A stretch of 64,000 bases of DNA from Parabacteroides timonensis (GTDB taxonomy: Bacteria > Bacteroidota > Bacteroidia > Bacteroidales > Tannerellaceae): positions 3,466,420 through 3,530,419 of the forward strand of contig NZ_LT669941.1 in NCBI RefSeq assembly GCF_900128505.1. The letters run 5' to 3'. Made by a program: the position numbers and the translations under genes. This document shows, piece after piece, positions 52,727 through 60,956 of this stretch. The notes under the pieces are model-generated. The model saw only the letters and a list, made by a program, of their open reading frames with translations. It was not told the DNA's origin and ran no database searches. The stretch's first letter is position 1; each line of letters opens with the position of its first letter.

Positions 52727-55700
52727 CTATTTCTTTTTGGCACGTGCAGCCGCCTCTTTAGCCTTTTGCGCTTCACGGCGGGCTTTTTCTTTGGCTTTGA
52801 GTTTTTCCTGATACTCTTTTTCCTTTTGCTTGCGCTCTTTTTCTTTCAGCTTTTGCCTTTCCTTATACTCGCGCTCCTTCTGCTTACGCAGTTCTTCACG
52901 AGCTTTCAGCTTGGCTTTACGATCGGCTTCCGCCTGTTTCAACTTATTCTTACGTTCCTGCTCAAGCTGTTTTTCACGATCAGCTTTTGCTTTCAGAAGC
53001 GCTTTTTCTTCTTCCTGCTGTTTTTTCAGTTCGTCCGCACGCTCTTTGGCTTTCTGCTCCTGGAGTTCTTTTTCAGCCTTCTGCTGTGCTTCAAACTCTT
53101 CGCGGGCCGCCTTCTTACGGGCTGCTTCCTCTTCAGCTTCACGTTTACGGATTGCTTCGATCTCCTTCAATGTAAGTTCTTTCTCTTCCGGGGCCTGAAC
53201 GGCAGGAACACTATCCTGTGGTGTTACAGTTGTTACCGTTTCCGGTATAACCGGTTGCACAGAAAGGGTATCGACCGGCAATACAGGCACAGGAACAGTT
53301 GCGAGACTGTCAGGCGTCGTAACTTCCGGGATGACTGTATCTTTCGCTGCCGGCTGCTCTATCGGTCTTTCGGCTTTTGCCGGAACCTCTTCGCGACGAA
53401 CTGGTTCTTTAGTCTCCTTGGCCGGAGTTTCTTCTTCCGGCTGCTGTTCCTCTCCGGCTGCTTCTTCTACCTTTTCCTCTTCAGCTTCCATACGATGCTG
53501 CCAGCGGGCTGCCAGTTCAGGAACCTCTTCGCCATAGTTTTCTTCGAAGAAGTTGATATATTCTTCGAGTGTCTTTCCACGCATCAGCGTTTCGTAGTTA
53601 TCGTCGGAGATCGGAAGGATAGCCACATTTTTATCCAAAGCCTGGGCATAACCATCCTTACCATATATCATCTTATAATACTGGAGAATCTCATTGATTC
53701 CGTTAAATCCGCTGATATTGAGCATTGACATCGGACCTGCTTCTTCGAAGGTCAGATCGAACTCTTTCACCATAAAGTTGGCAAAGTTGTAGGCGGCTAC
53801 GGCAAATAGTAACTGGTTCTTATCCACGCTTCCGTTCGGATACATCAAGATCATACGGTATGAAGTATTCGGTTCGGCAGTGAAAGTACGTGCTGAGTCG
53901 GCAGCAGACAACGAACCGTCTTCACCCAAACCAAAACGCAGGTTCCAGGCCATACCGGTTACACTACCCTGTATCAGCGTACGACCCCGAAGAATACCTT
54001 TCAGCATTTCGCCGGCAAGTTCCGTAACATCAGCAGTCGGATATTTTTCAACAAGCGCTTTCAGCGCGGCCTTAAAGCCTTCGGCATCCCCGGCCTGCAC
54101 ATATGTCAGTGCGTCAAGGAACATAAACTTAGGAATCAAGGTAGCCAATGGATATTTAGCAGTTACATCCCGGTAATTCTTACGAACGGCACTCGTGTCG
54201 CTAGCCAGATAGCTACTATAAGTTTGCTGATAGATAGAGTCCTGTACGGAATCCATCATACGGATATTATATTCGTAATTCGGATCGGCTATGGCAATCG
54301 TATAGTCAGCATCCGGGAAGGCGTTGGTCATCTTGGTCTTGTACTCGGCAGCCAATGCGGTATTGCCTGTACGAAGAGCCATCAGGTAAACCTGATAATA
54401 ACTTTCCAGACGATGCGAGTTATCCGGGAAACGACGTTCCAGTTCCTCAAAAGCTTCTATCGACAATGGCAAATCTTCCAGTTTATCTTTATAGATCATA
54501 GCCATATTATATAAACCGTCCTCTATTATTATATTGGAAGCTGCTACTTCATCTTCAGTAAACGGCAACTGTTGCAGATAATACTCGCGCGACTTGGGAT
54601 CATCTGCCGCTACTCCCGGCAGACCAGCTTCCAGTGAGTCAGCCTGCAGAGGCAGACCGTCTGCTCCAACGGCAACAGAGTCTGTTTCCTCCATACCTTC
54701 TTCCAGAGGGCCTTCATTGAATGTAGACATTTCCTTCTTACGGCGGCGCCAGTTATCTTCCAGTGCCCGTCGTCCCCACTTACGCTGGAACTGTGCTTTA
54801 CCTTGTGAAACAGTTGAAGGATTATAGAAATAGAACGAAGTTCCACCTGAAGTGGTCGGCAATACAATACCTCCTGTCTCTGTCCCGGGACGATCGATTC
54901 CCGTACCCTTAGCAGCCTGGTCAGCCAGATAGGCTTCTTTCTCAGCCAAGGCTTTAGCTTCCTCTTCTTCTTTCTTTACCTGTTCGATAATCTTATCGAT
55001 CACGGCCAGGCGTTCCGGTTCCGGCATCTTGGCCAGAGTCTGCAAACTATCCTGTAAATGGACAGCTTCCACATGCACAACCAGTTCATCGAGCACGGCC
55101 GAAAGCTTCGATACACGTTTAAAATCTTTATATTCTTTCTGTATCCCCGACAAAGCACCGCTAAAACAGGGTTGAGCTTTTACATAATCACGCATGGTGA
55201 AATAGATATCCCCCAGTTTGATCTGACAGATCGCTTTCTCCAATCCATTCTGGGTACTCTTTTCGATACCCAGTTCGTAGTTCTTAATGGCATTTACAGT
55301 ATCCTCACGATTCAAATAGATATTACCCAAAGCATAATACACCTGATCCAGATAGTCCTTATTCTTATCGCTCTTCGCCATACGTGTAAGCATCTTGACC
55401 ACTTTCTGGTAGTTGCCGCCGGTAAAGACTTCGGTCTGGCGGATACGGGCAGCAAATTCAAGTTCATAAGGGGGATTGGCCCGGGCTACTTCGTTGAACA
55501 TCTTATAAGCCATCCCGTCCTGATCCTGGGCGGCATAGATCTGTCCCAGCAGGTATTTCATACGGGTACGCTGACGTTTGTTCTTTTCTGATTTGATGGC
55601 AGACTTGAAATAGGGGATTGCATCCTCGAACTGCTTGTTCTTCACCAGGTAATCGGCATATACGGAAGCATACTGTTTCAGGTTCTTCTTAGGTATACCA

Positions 55701-56299
55701 TTAGTATTCAGTTTACCCAGAATATCTTCAGCTTCGTAAAACCATTCCATCTCCGAATAGCAGCGTGCCTGCCACAGACGAGCTTCAGCCACCATTTCTT
55801 CATCCTGCGAATAATGGCGGGCAATATAGGAAAATGTAGCAGAGGCTTGCAGGAAATCGGCATTATAGAATTGTCCCTGGCCAATCAATAGCCAGCATTT
55901 CTTCAAAAAAGGGTTATATTCTTCCTGCTCCTGGAAGGCACGTTGTTTAGGATCGTTTCGCCATCCGGGCTTTTTGGCTGGCTTTGCTTTGATTGAATGA
56001 AGTTTGATTGCCTTATTTCCCTTCTCTATAGCGCGGTCGAAAGGTCCTCCGGTTTCTTTCTTGTCTTTCGGCTGTGCACTGATCGGATACATGTGGATCA
56101 TTTCGGAATAACTTTCCTTATAACCGGTCTGCATTCCTAATAAAGATTCATCGAAAGAAGTTTTCCCGTTAAAATAGATATTATAACGAGACGTAAAAGC
56201 ATGATAGAACCGGCTTGATTTGGTGTTTTTCTTCGTGCTACACGACCAAAGCAAGAGTACTACGAATATTGAAATTATATAGTAAAAACCTCTCTTCAC
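52727..56299 (-). CDS. PorW/SprE-like T9SS TPR lipoprotein with long C-terminal coiled coil
   Basis: A 1190-residue lipoprotein (LLWSC, Cys20). The N-terminus TKKNTKSSRFYHAFTSRYNIYFNGK is the hallmark of PorW/SprE, a periplasmic lipoprotein that links the T9SS motor and outer-membrane core. TPR-like repeats fill about 120-900 (LLGQIYAAQDQDGMAYKMFNEV, LGNIYLNREDTVNAIKNYEL). Residues about 985-1060 are a Pro/Glu/Val/Thr-rich linker and about 1060-1190 are an almost uninterrupted Lys/Glu/Arg/Ala coiled coil (KEKERKQKEKEYQEKLKAKE). Its presence supports a working T9SS for the cargo at 2908-5349 and 6944-10924. Confidence 0.88.
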   Translation of the reverse strand: MKRGFYYIISIFVVLLLWSCSTKKNTKSSRFYHAFTSRYNIYFNGKTSFDESLLGMQTGYKESYSEMIHMYPISAQPKDKKETGGPFDRAIEKGNKAIKLHSIKAKPAKKPGWRNDPKQRAFQEQEEYNPFLKKCWLLIGQGQFYNADFLQASATFSYIARHYSQDEEMVAEARLWQARCYSEMEWFYEAEDILGKLNTNGIPKKNLKQYASVYADYLVKNKQFEDAIPYFKSAIKSEKNKRQRTRMKYLLGQIYAAQDQDGMAYKMFNEVARANPPYELEFAARIRQTEVFTGGNYQKVVKMLTRMAKSDKNKDYLDQVYYALGNIYLNREDTVNAIKNYELGIEKSTQNGLEKAICQIKLGDIYFTMRDYVKAQPCFSGALSGIQKEYKDFKRVSKLSAVLDELVVHVEAVHLQDSLQTLAKMPEPERLAVIDKIIEQVKKEEEEAKALAEKEAYLADQAAKGTGIDRPGTETGGIVLPTTSGGTSFYFYNPSTVSQGKAQFQRKWGRRALEDNWRRRKKEMSTFNEGPLEEGMEETDSVAVGADGLPLQADSLEAGLPGVAADDPKSREYYLQQLPFTEDEVAASNIIIEDGLYNMAMIYKDKLEDLPLSIEAFEELERRFPDNSHRLESYYQVYLMALRTGNTALAAEYKTKMTNAFPDADYTIAIADPNYEYNIRMMDSVQDSIYQQTYSSYLASDTSAVRKNYRDVTAKYPLATLIPKFMFLDALTYVQAGDAEGFKAALKALVEKYPTADVTELAGEMLKGILRGRTLIQGSVTGMAWNLRFGLGEDGSLSAADSARTFTAEPNTSYRMILMYPNGSVDKNQLLFAVAAYNFANFMVKEFDLTFEEAGPMSMLNISGFNGINEILQYYKMIYGKDGYAQALDKNVAILPISDDNYETLMRGKTLEEYINFFEENYGEEVPELAARWQHRMEAEEEKVEEAAGEEQQPEEETPAKETKEPVRREEVPAKAERPIEQPAAKDTVIPEVTTPDSLATVPVPVLPVDTLSVQPVIPETVTTVTPQDSVPAVQAPEEKELTLKEIEAIRKREAEEEAARKKAAREEFEAQQKAEKELQEQKAKERADELKKQQEEEKALLKAKADREKQLEQERKNKLKQAEADRKAKLKAREELRKQKEREYKERQKLKEKERKQKEKEYQEKLKAKEKARREAQKAKEAAARAKKK

Positions 56300-56346
56300 G
56301 TATTATGATAGTTCTTTATCATATAATAAACTAAGAACAACCTCTT

Positions 56347-57153
56347 TTATTGCCTTTTCGTTAAGAATAATACGCCTTTCACAAGTAAAAAGACCAATAC
56401 CAGAACCAGGATGATAAAGGCACCGGAAGGTACGTTCAGAAAATAAGAAAGGATCAGGCCGGTAACACATCCCAGGAACCCCAGAACGATGCTGCCTACA
56501 ATTATCTTTTTAAAGTCGGAAGTGAAAAGATTGACAGTAATCTGCGGTAATGTTAAAAGACTCATCAGCAGCATAATCCCTACCAGACGGATAGATAAGA
56601 CAATGGTGACGGCAATAAAAAACATCATCATATACTCGATCCACTTTACATGGATATGTTGTGTCTTGGCAAAATCACTGTCGAAAGCGACATATACTAT
56701 TTCCCGTAGATACAGGGCAAAGACAGCGATCAATACGACTGCAAAGGCGGCTATCCAGATTATATCGGACATGGAGATCGTCAGGATATTACCGAACAGG
56801 TAGGCGGAAAGGTTCGGCGAATAGCCGGGCGTAAGGAAAATAAAGATCACCCCCAAAGCCATACCTAACGCCCAAACACCGGCAATTGCCGAGTCTTCAC
56901 GGACATTCTGCGTCTTACTGGCCCACTCTACCCCGAAAGCGGAAAGGACAGAAAAGACCATCGCCATCAGGATCGGGTTCATCCCCAGATAGAAACCGAG
57001 TCCCAGGCCTCCGAAAGAAGCATGTGTTATTCCACCGCTGATAAAAACCAGCCGACGTGCAACCACATAGGTACCGACAATACCGCAGGTGATGGCAGTT
57101 AACAGGCTACCGATCAGGGCATGTTGAAAAAAAGTATATTGTAGTAAATCCAT
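56347..57153 (-). CDS. Metal-ion ABC transporter permease (ZnuB/MntB type)
   Basis: A 268-residue inner-membrane permease of the ABC-3 family, with about eight helices and the conserved GGITHASFGGLGLGFYLGM segment (about 39-57), the coupling-helix region. Start placed at ATG 57153 (MDLLQYTF); nine more residues are possible upstream but would overlap the preceding gene. Family transports Zn2+ or Mn2+ with an ATPase and a binding lipoprotein, neither of which is encoded here; they must be elsewhere. Third gene of a tight aroA-led unit, 4 bp after the CCGxHxxC protein. Confidence 0.92.
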   Translation of the reverse strand: MDLLQYTFFQHALIGSLLTAITCGIVGTYVVARRLVFISGGITHASFGGLGLGFYLGMNPILMAMVFSVLSAFGVEWASKTQNVREDSAIAGVWALGMALGVIFIFLTPGYSPNLSAYLFGNILTISMSDIIWIAAFAVVLIAVFALYLREIVYVAFDSDFAKTQHIHVKWIEYMMMFFIAVTIVLSIRLVGIMLLMSLLTLPQITVNLFTSDFKKIIVGSIVLGFLGCVTGLILSYFLNVPSGAFIILVLVLVFLLVKGVLFLTKRQ

Positions 57154-57157
57154 TCTG

Positions 57158-57577
57158 TTAATGTATTCTTCGCTCACCAACGATCAGGAATGCTTCATCC
57201 TTCAGGGCATCCGGCAGGTTCACAGCACGAAGCTGGAGACTGCGAAGCCATCCGGCCACCTCGATATCCTGCAAGGTATAGAGCACTTCACGGAATTCGT
57301 TGACGGCTTCTTCATCGTATTCGTCACCTTCCAATCCCCGGAAACGATCCAGTTCCTCATCGTCGTAATATTCTATTTTTTTACTTACGGCAGCAAGCAA
57401 GCTATCGCGTTCGCAGGTTTCATGCTGCCCGCAACACTCTTCAGGTATTTCGCGGGCTTCGGGGATCTCGCTGATCTCCCCGCGTTCCAGCATCTTCTGC
57501 AGTTTCTTATTTCTGAAATAACCGGCAACGGCAGCAAGAACGCCCAGCACGATTACACCTATGATGATATACCACAT
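57158..57577 (-). CDS. Single-pass membrane protein with CCGxHxxC motif
   Basis: A 139-residue protein: one N-terminal transmembrane helix (about 2-20), a basic stretch, then the cluster Cys48-Cys49-Gly-Gln-His52-Glu-Thr-Cys55 in an acidic region, and a conserved-looking C-terminal helical domain with the sequence YYDDEELDRFRG (about 69-80). The cysteine/histidine set suits binding of a transition metal. It sits 1 bp after aroA and 4 bp before the Zn/Mn permease gene, which suggests a role in metal delivery or sensing. No experimentally described family recognised. Confidence 0.75.
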   Translation of the reverse strand: MWYIIIGVIVLGVLAAVAGYFRNKKLQKMLERGEISEIPEAREIPEECCGQHETCERDSLLAAVSKKIEYYDDEELDRFRGLEGDEYDEEAVNEFREVLYTLQDIEVAGWLRSLQLRAVNLPDALKDEAFLIVGERRIH

Positions 57578-57578
57578 A

Positions 57579-58808
57579 TTAAACCTCCTCTACAGTATAA
57601 CCAATTTCCCTGAGATCATCCCAGTAAGCAGGATAACTCTTTGTTACCACCCCGGGATCGGCAATCTTTATACCCTGTGCCAAAACCAAAGCAGCCGGGG
57701 CAAAAGCCATCGCCATACGATGATCTTCGTAAGTGGCAATTACCGGATCCGATTCCGGCTCGCATCTTTCTCCGTTCCATTCCAGTATGCTGTCGTTACT
57801 GTCGGTCAATAGATAGCCGAGTTTACGAAGTTCCGTTTTCAATGCTTCGATACGGTCGGTTTCTTTTATCTTCAGTGTTTGCAGCCCGGTGAAGCGGAAG
57901 GGGATATTTAATAACACACAGACAACAACAAATGTTTGCGCCAGGTCCGGCTCGTTCACAAAATTGTAGATAAGTTTCTTTGCCACATTCCCATTGCGTT
58001 TCAACAGCACACCGCGGTCGGTAAAAGTGGTGCCGACTCCCAGTTGGGCAAACAGTTTCGCTCCGGCAGCATCACCTTGCAAACTGTTCCTGAATAGGCC
58101 GAGTAGTTCTATTTCAGCGTTTTTCGACAAAGCCATGATGGAATACCAGTAAGAGGCGGCACTCCAGTCAGACTCTACAGTAAAACGGATCGGTTTATAT
58201 TCCTGAGGAAGTATCCTGATTGTCTGTCCGTTCCAAGTAGCTTTCACACCGAACAGCTCCATCAACTGCAATGTCAGGTTGATATAAGGACGGGAAATAA
58301 TGTTCCCTTCGAGGTTTAGCGTCAGGCCATTCTCCATCAGCGGAGCGATCATCAATAAAGCAGATATATATTGCGAACTGATACCTCCATTCAATGAAAT
58401 CTCGCCACCCTGCAAAGCACTTCCGAAAATACGTAAAGGAGGATAGCCTTCTTTTTCGATATATTCGATACGGGCACCTAAAGAATTCAGTGCATCGACC
58501 AGCAATTTAATAGGGCGGTTCTTCATCCGTTCCGTTCCGGTGATCGTCCATTCACCGATGATCTTGGAAAGGAAAGCAGTCAGGAAGCGCATCGCTGTTC
58601 CGGCTGCTTTTATATCGAAGTCACTACTATTGGAGTTCAACGCCCGGATCATCACCTCAGTGTCATCACAATCGGAAAGGTTCTGTATATCATACGGACT
58701 ATAACTTAGGGCATTCAATATCAATGCACGGTTACTGATGCTCTTGGAAGCAGGAAGTTGTACGGAAGCCCGGATAGCTCCCTCCGGGCTTTTTATCAGA
58801 TATTTCAT
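57579..58808 (-). CDS. aroA: 3-phosphoshikimate 1-carboxyvinyltransferase (EPSP synthase)
   Basis: A 409-residue cytosolic enzyme of the shikimate pathway, condensing shikimate-3-phosphate with PEP. Motifs: LPASKSISNRALIL (18-31, Lys22), AAGTAMRFLTAFL (68-80), GTERMKNRPI (91-100), and KETDRIEALKTELRKLG (about 336-352). The short Bacteroidota form of the enzyme has about 410 residues. First gene of a three-gene unit with the CCGxHxxC protein and metal permease; exact -7 box 30 bp upstream. Confidence 0.96.
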   Translation of the reverse strand: MKYLIKSPEGAIRASVQLPASKSISNRALILNALSYSPYDIQNLSDCDDTEVMIRALNSNSSDFDIKAAGTAMRFLTAFLSKIIGEWTITGTERMKNRPIKLLVDALNSLGARIEYIEKEGYPPLRIFGSALQGGEISLNGGISSQYISALLMIAPLMENGLTLNLEGNIISRPYINLTLQLMELFGVKATWNGQTIRILPQEYKPIRFTVESDWSAASYWYSIMALSKNAEIELLGLFRNSLQGDAAGAKLFAQLGVGTTFTDRGVLLKRNGNVAKKLIYNFVNEPDLAQTFVVVCVLLNIPFRFTGLQTLKIKETDRIEALKTELRKLGYLLTDSNDSILEWNGERCEPESDPVIATYEDHRMAMAFAPAALVLAQGIKIADPGVVTKSYPAYWDDLREIGYTVEEV

Positions 58809-58837
58809 TGCTTTTGTCTGTTCTTTAAATTAGAAGA

Positions 58838-58845
58838 CAAAAGTA
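58838..58845 (-). promoter_or_regulatory. -7 element of the aroA unit
   Basis: TACTTTTG on the minus strand, exact TAnnTTTG, 30 bp before ATG 58808. Confidence 0.5.
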
Positions 58846-58881
58846 CGGAAATTTCCGGATAGTTAGGTATTCTTTCTACGA

Positions 58882-59001
58882 CTACTCTTTTTCCCGTGTT
58901 AAATTCTCCACTGCATTAGTTTGTACCGGGTTGAATACTTCGCCTGACTCGATCATATGGGGCATCAATGGAAAGATAGAGCCACAGGAATAGATAAAGG
59001 T
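58882..59001 (-). pseudogene. Uroporphyrinogen-decarboxylase-family C-terminal fragment
   Basis: The minus strand reads TFIYSCGSIFPLMPHMIE, then SGEVFNPVQTNAVENL to a TAG at 58882-58884. HSCGSxxPLIPxxIEAG...NPVQ is the C-terminal core of the UroD-like methyltransferase family, here missing residues between IE and NPVQ. A stop lies two codons upstream, so it is a dead remnant of about 40 codons. Assignment is by eye from a short match. Confidence 0.5.
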
Positions 59002-59058
59002 GTGTCATTCATGTTCAATAATATTTAAAGCTTGTTCATTTCAAAAGAGACACGATAT

Positions 59059-59229
59059 TCAGTCCGTATGGAAAACTTCTTCCATGGCTGCCCACCATTC
59101 TCCGGAAGCACGGTTCTCGATGGCTTGCTGACAAGGATCGGTCAGTTTCCACCATTCCTGTGTCGTAGGATCGGCAGCCATTCTTTGCATATCTTTTTCG
59201 TAATCATCACCGACAAACTTTTCATGCAT
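59059..59229 (-). pseudogene. L-rhamnose mutarotase (RhaM-like) C-terminal fragment
   Basis: A 56-codon frame reads MHEKFVGDDYEKDMQRMA, then ADPTTQEWWKLTDP, ASGEWWAAMEEVFHTD and stop at 59059-59061. The WWxLTDP and GEWWAxMEEVFH words are the C-terminal half of RhaM, a protein of about 104-115 residues. The N-terminal half with its catalytic histidine is gone; a stop is three codons upstream. It lies between the SusD terminator and the UroD remnant, so it is an eroded end of the adjacent SusCD locus. Confidence 0.7.
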
Positions 59230-59344
59230 ATTAGATTAAGTCTCAGAAAGATATTGAATACAAAACAGCAGGAGTTTTCAATATTCGTGGTTATTTTGAC
59301 TGTTTCCGACATTTACCGGCTTGGAATGGTAAAACGCAAAAAAA

Positions 59345-59370
59345 CCCTGGCAATTTTACTTTTACCAGGG
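59345..59370 (-). terminator. Terminator of the SusC-SusD pair
   Basis: CCCTGG 59345-59350 with CCAGGG 59365-59370, followed on the minus strand by seven T (59338-59344), 22 bp after the SusD stop. Confidence 0.7.
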
Positions 59371-59391
59371 ACTTTTATTATCTATGAGTAA

Positions 59392-60939
59392 TCAATATCC
59401 TGGATTCTGTACCAATGAACCTTTGGCCAAATCGATTTCAGTTAAAGGAATTGCCCATAAGTAATTCTTGTTCGGATCGAACTTGCGTTGTTCCACCAAT
59501 ACTTTTTTCCCGTCGAAAGTCATACCGTAAGCTGGTTTATTCACACAAGCTTCGGTTGTCTTCCAACTACGGGTTTCAAACAAATGGATCCCTTCAAAGG
59601 TAAATTCCACACGGCGCTCACGTCGAATAGCATCACGCATTTGATCCTTCGTCAGACTAGCCGGTAAAGGAGGTAGTTCTACACTTGGACGCTGACGGAT
59701 GTTGTTCACAGCATCATATACGGAAGCATCCGGTCCATTTAGCTCATTCTGGGCTTCTGCGTAGATCAGTAATATCTCAGCATAGCGGAACAGGATATAA
59801 TTAGTCCAGCCGGGATATTCGTTTCCTACATTCTTTGGATTAATATATTTACGCATGGTATAGCCGGTACGGGTGGCATTTCCATTCCCCATTGCTCCTT
59901 CCGTGCTGTATATCTGTCCTCCGAATTCACAGCCATGCCACAAGATAGAATAAGCCAGGCGAGGATCACGATTCTCAAAAGGTTTATCCGGGTTATACAA
60001 CTTCGAATCCTGTATGGATTTTCCATCCATACATTCATAAGAGTCGATAAGATCCAGCGTCGGCGACAAGGCCTCCCAACCGCCCATCATCAACGGGGAG
60101 AAGAATTGGTCGATCCAGCTGCCTGTGTAATCATAATCCAGTGCATTCTCCATGTACTGATGATCGAATATCACTTCGCTGTTATTTTCATGTTCAGCAG
60201 AGAACAGATCTCCATAATTACCATACAGACTGTAAACCCCCAGGTCCATTACTTCCTTTGCTGCACTAGCTGCCATATCATATTTCTTCATCAGGTAACT
60301 GATATGGGCTTTCAAAGCCAAGGCAGCCCCTTTATTAGCACGCCCCAGTTCCGTATTATCGGAGCGGGTTAACGGTAATTTTTGCGCAGCCTTATCACAC
60401 TCCTCTACAATGAACTTATAAACTTCTTCTTCCGTATTACGTGAAGGTATTGTTTCGTTCAACTCCAGAGCATGTGTGAGAATGGGAACACCTCCGTAGA
60501 ACTTCAACAAAGTTGCATGAAAATAAGCCCGTAAAAATTCTATTTCTCCGATAAGGACCGCTTTCTCCCCCTCTTTCATATCGACCTTGGCTATATTATC
60601 CAGGAAAATATTACAGCGGCGGATTCCCCGATAGGCATCTTGCCACACCTGCTTGAAGTGAGGATTCGAAGCTGTGGCGGTACAAGACGATATATCACCC
60701 TGTTCCGCATGAATATGAACGGGCACGGCGTTGTCTGTATAACAATCGAGCATAACCATATGATTACCCGATTGAACCAGGTAACGATAAGTTGCTGCGG
60801 AATACTTCACAGCATCTTCTTTCACCATCCAGAAAGATTCGTCTGAAAGCTGGTCTGTTGGGATCTTGTCTAAAAAACCATCGTTACAACCGGTTCCGGA
60901 CAACAAAATAAGTGAGATAAATAAATATTTCAGTTTCAT
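59392..60939 (-). CDS. SusD/RagB-type lipoprotein (second locus)
   Basis: A 515-residue surface lipoprotein (GTGC, Cys18). N-terminal FLDKIPTDQLSDESFW, central SusD TPR segments (EIEFLRAYFHATLLKFYGGVP, ALALKAHISYLMKKYDMA) and the C-terminal RYAEILLIYAEAQNELNGPDAS and EFTFEGIHLFETRSWK are all typical. It is 17 bp after its SusC partner and ends the operon. Ligand unknown; the RhaM-like remnant just downstream hints that the locus once dealt with rhamnose-containing glycans. Confidence 0.95.
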   Translation of the reverse strand: MKLKYLFISLILLSGTGCNDGFLDKIPTDQLSDESFWMVKEDAVKYSAATYRYLVQSGNHMVMLDCYTDNAVPVHIHAEQGDISSCTATASNPHFKQVWQDAYRGIRRCNIFLDNIAKVDMKEGEKAVLIGEIEFLRAYFHATLLKFYGGVPILTHALELNETIPSRNTEEEVYKFIVEECDKAAQKLPLTRSDNTELGRANKGAALALKAHISYLMKKYDMAASAAKEVMDLGVYSLYGNYGDLFSAEHENNSEVIFDHQYMENALDYDYTGSWIDQFFSPLMMGGWEALSPTLDLIDSYECMDGKSIQDSKLYNPDKPFENRDPRLAYSILWHGCEFGGQIYSTEGAMGNGNATRTGYTMRKYINPKNVGNEYPGWTNYILFRYAEILLIYAEAQNELNGPDASVYDAVNNIRQRPSVELPPLPASLTKDQMRDAIRRERRVEFTFEGIHLFETRSWKTTEACVNKPAYGMTFDGKKVLVEQRKFDPNKNYLWAIPLTEIDLAKGSLVQNPGY

Positions 60940-60956
60940 AATTCGTCTACAGTTTA

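Noticed and set aside
52766..53728. 320-codon plus-strand frame opposite the PorW-like coiled coil
   Set aside because: Produced by the complement of Lys/Glu-rich codons, which reads Phe/Leu-rich; not a membrane protein gene.
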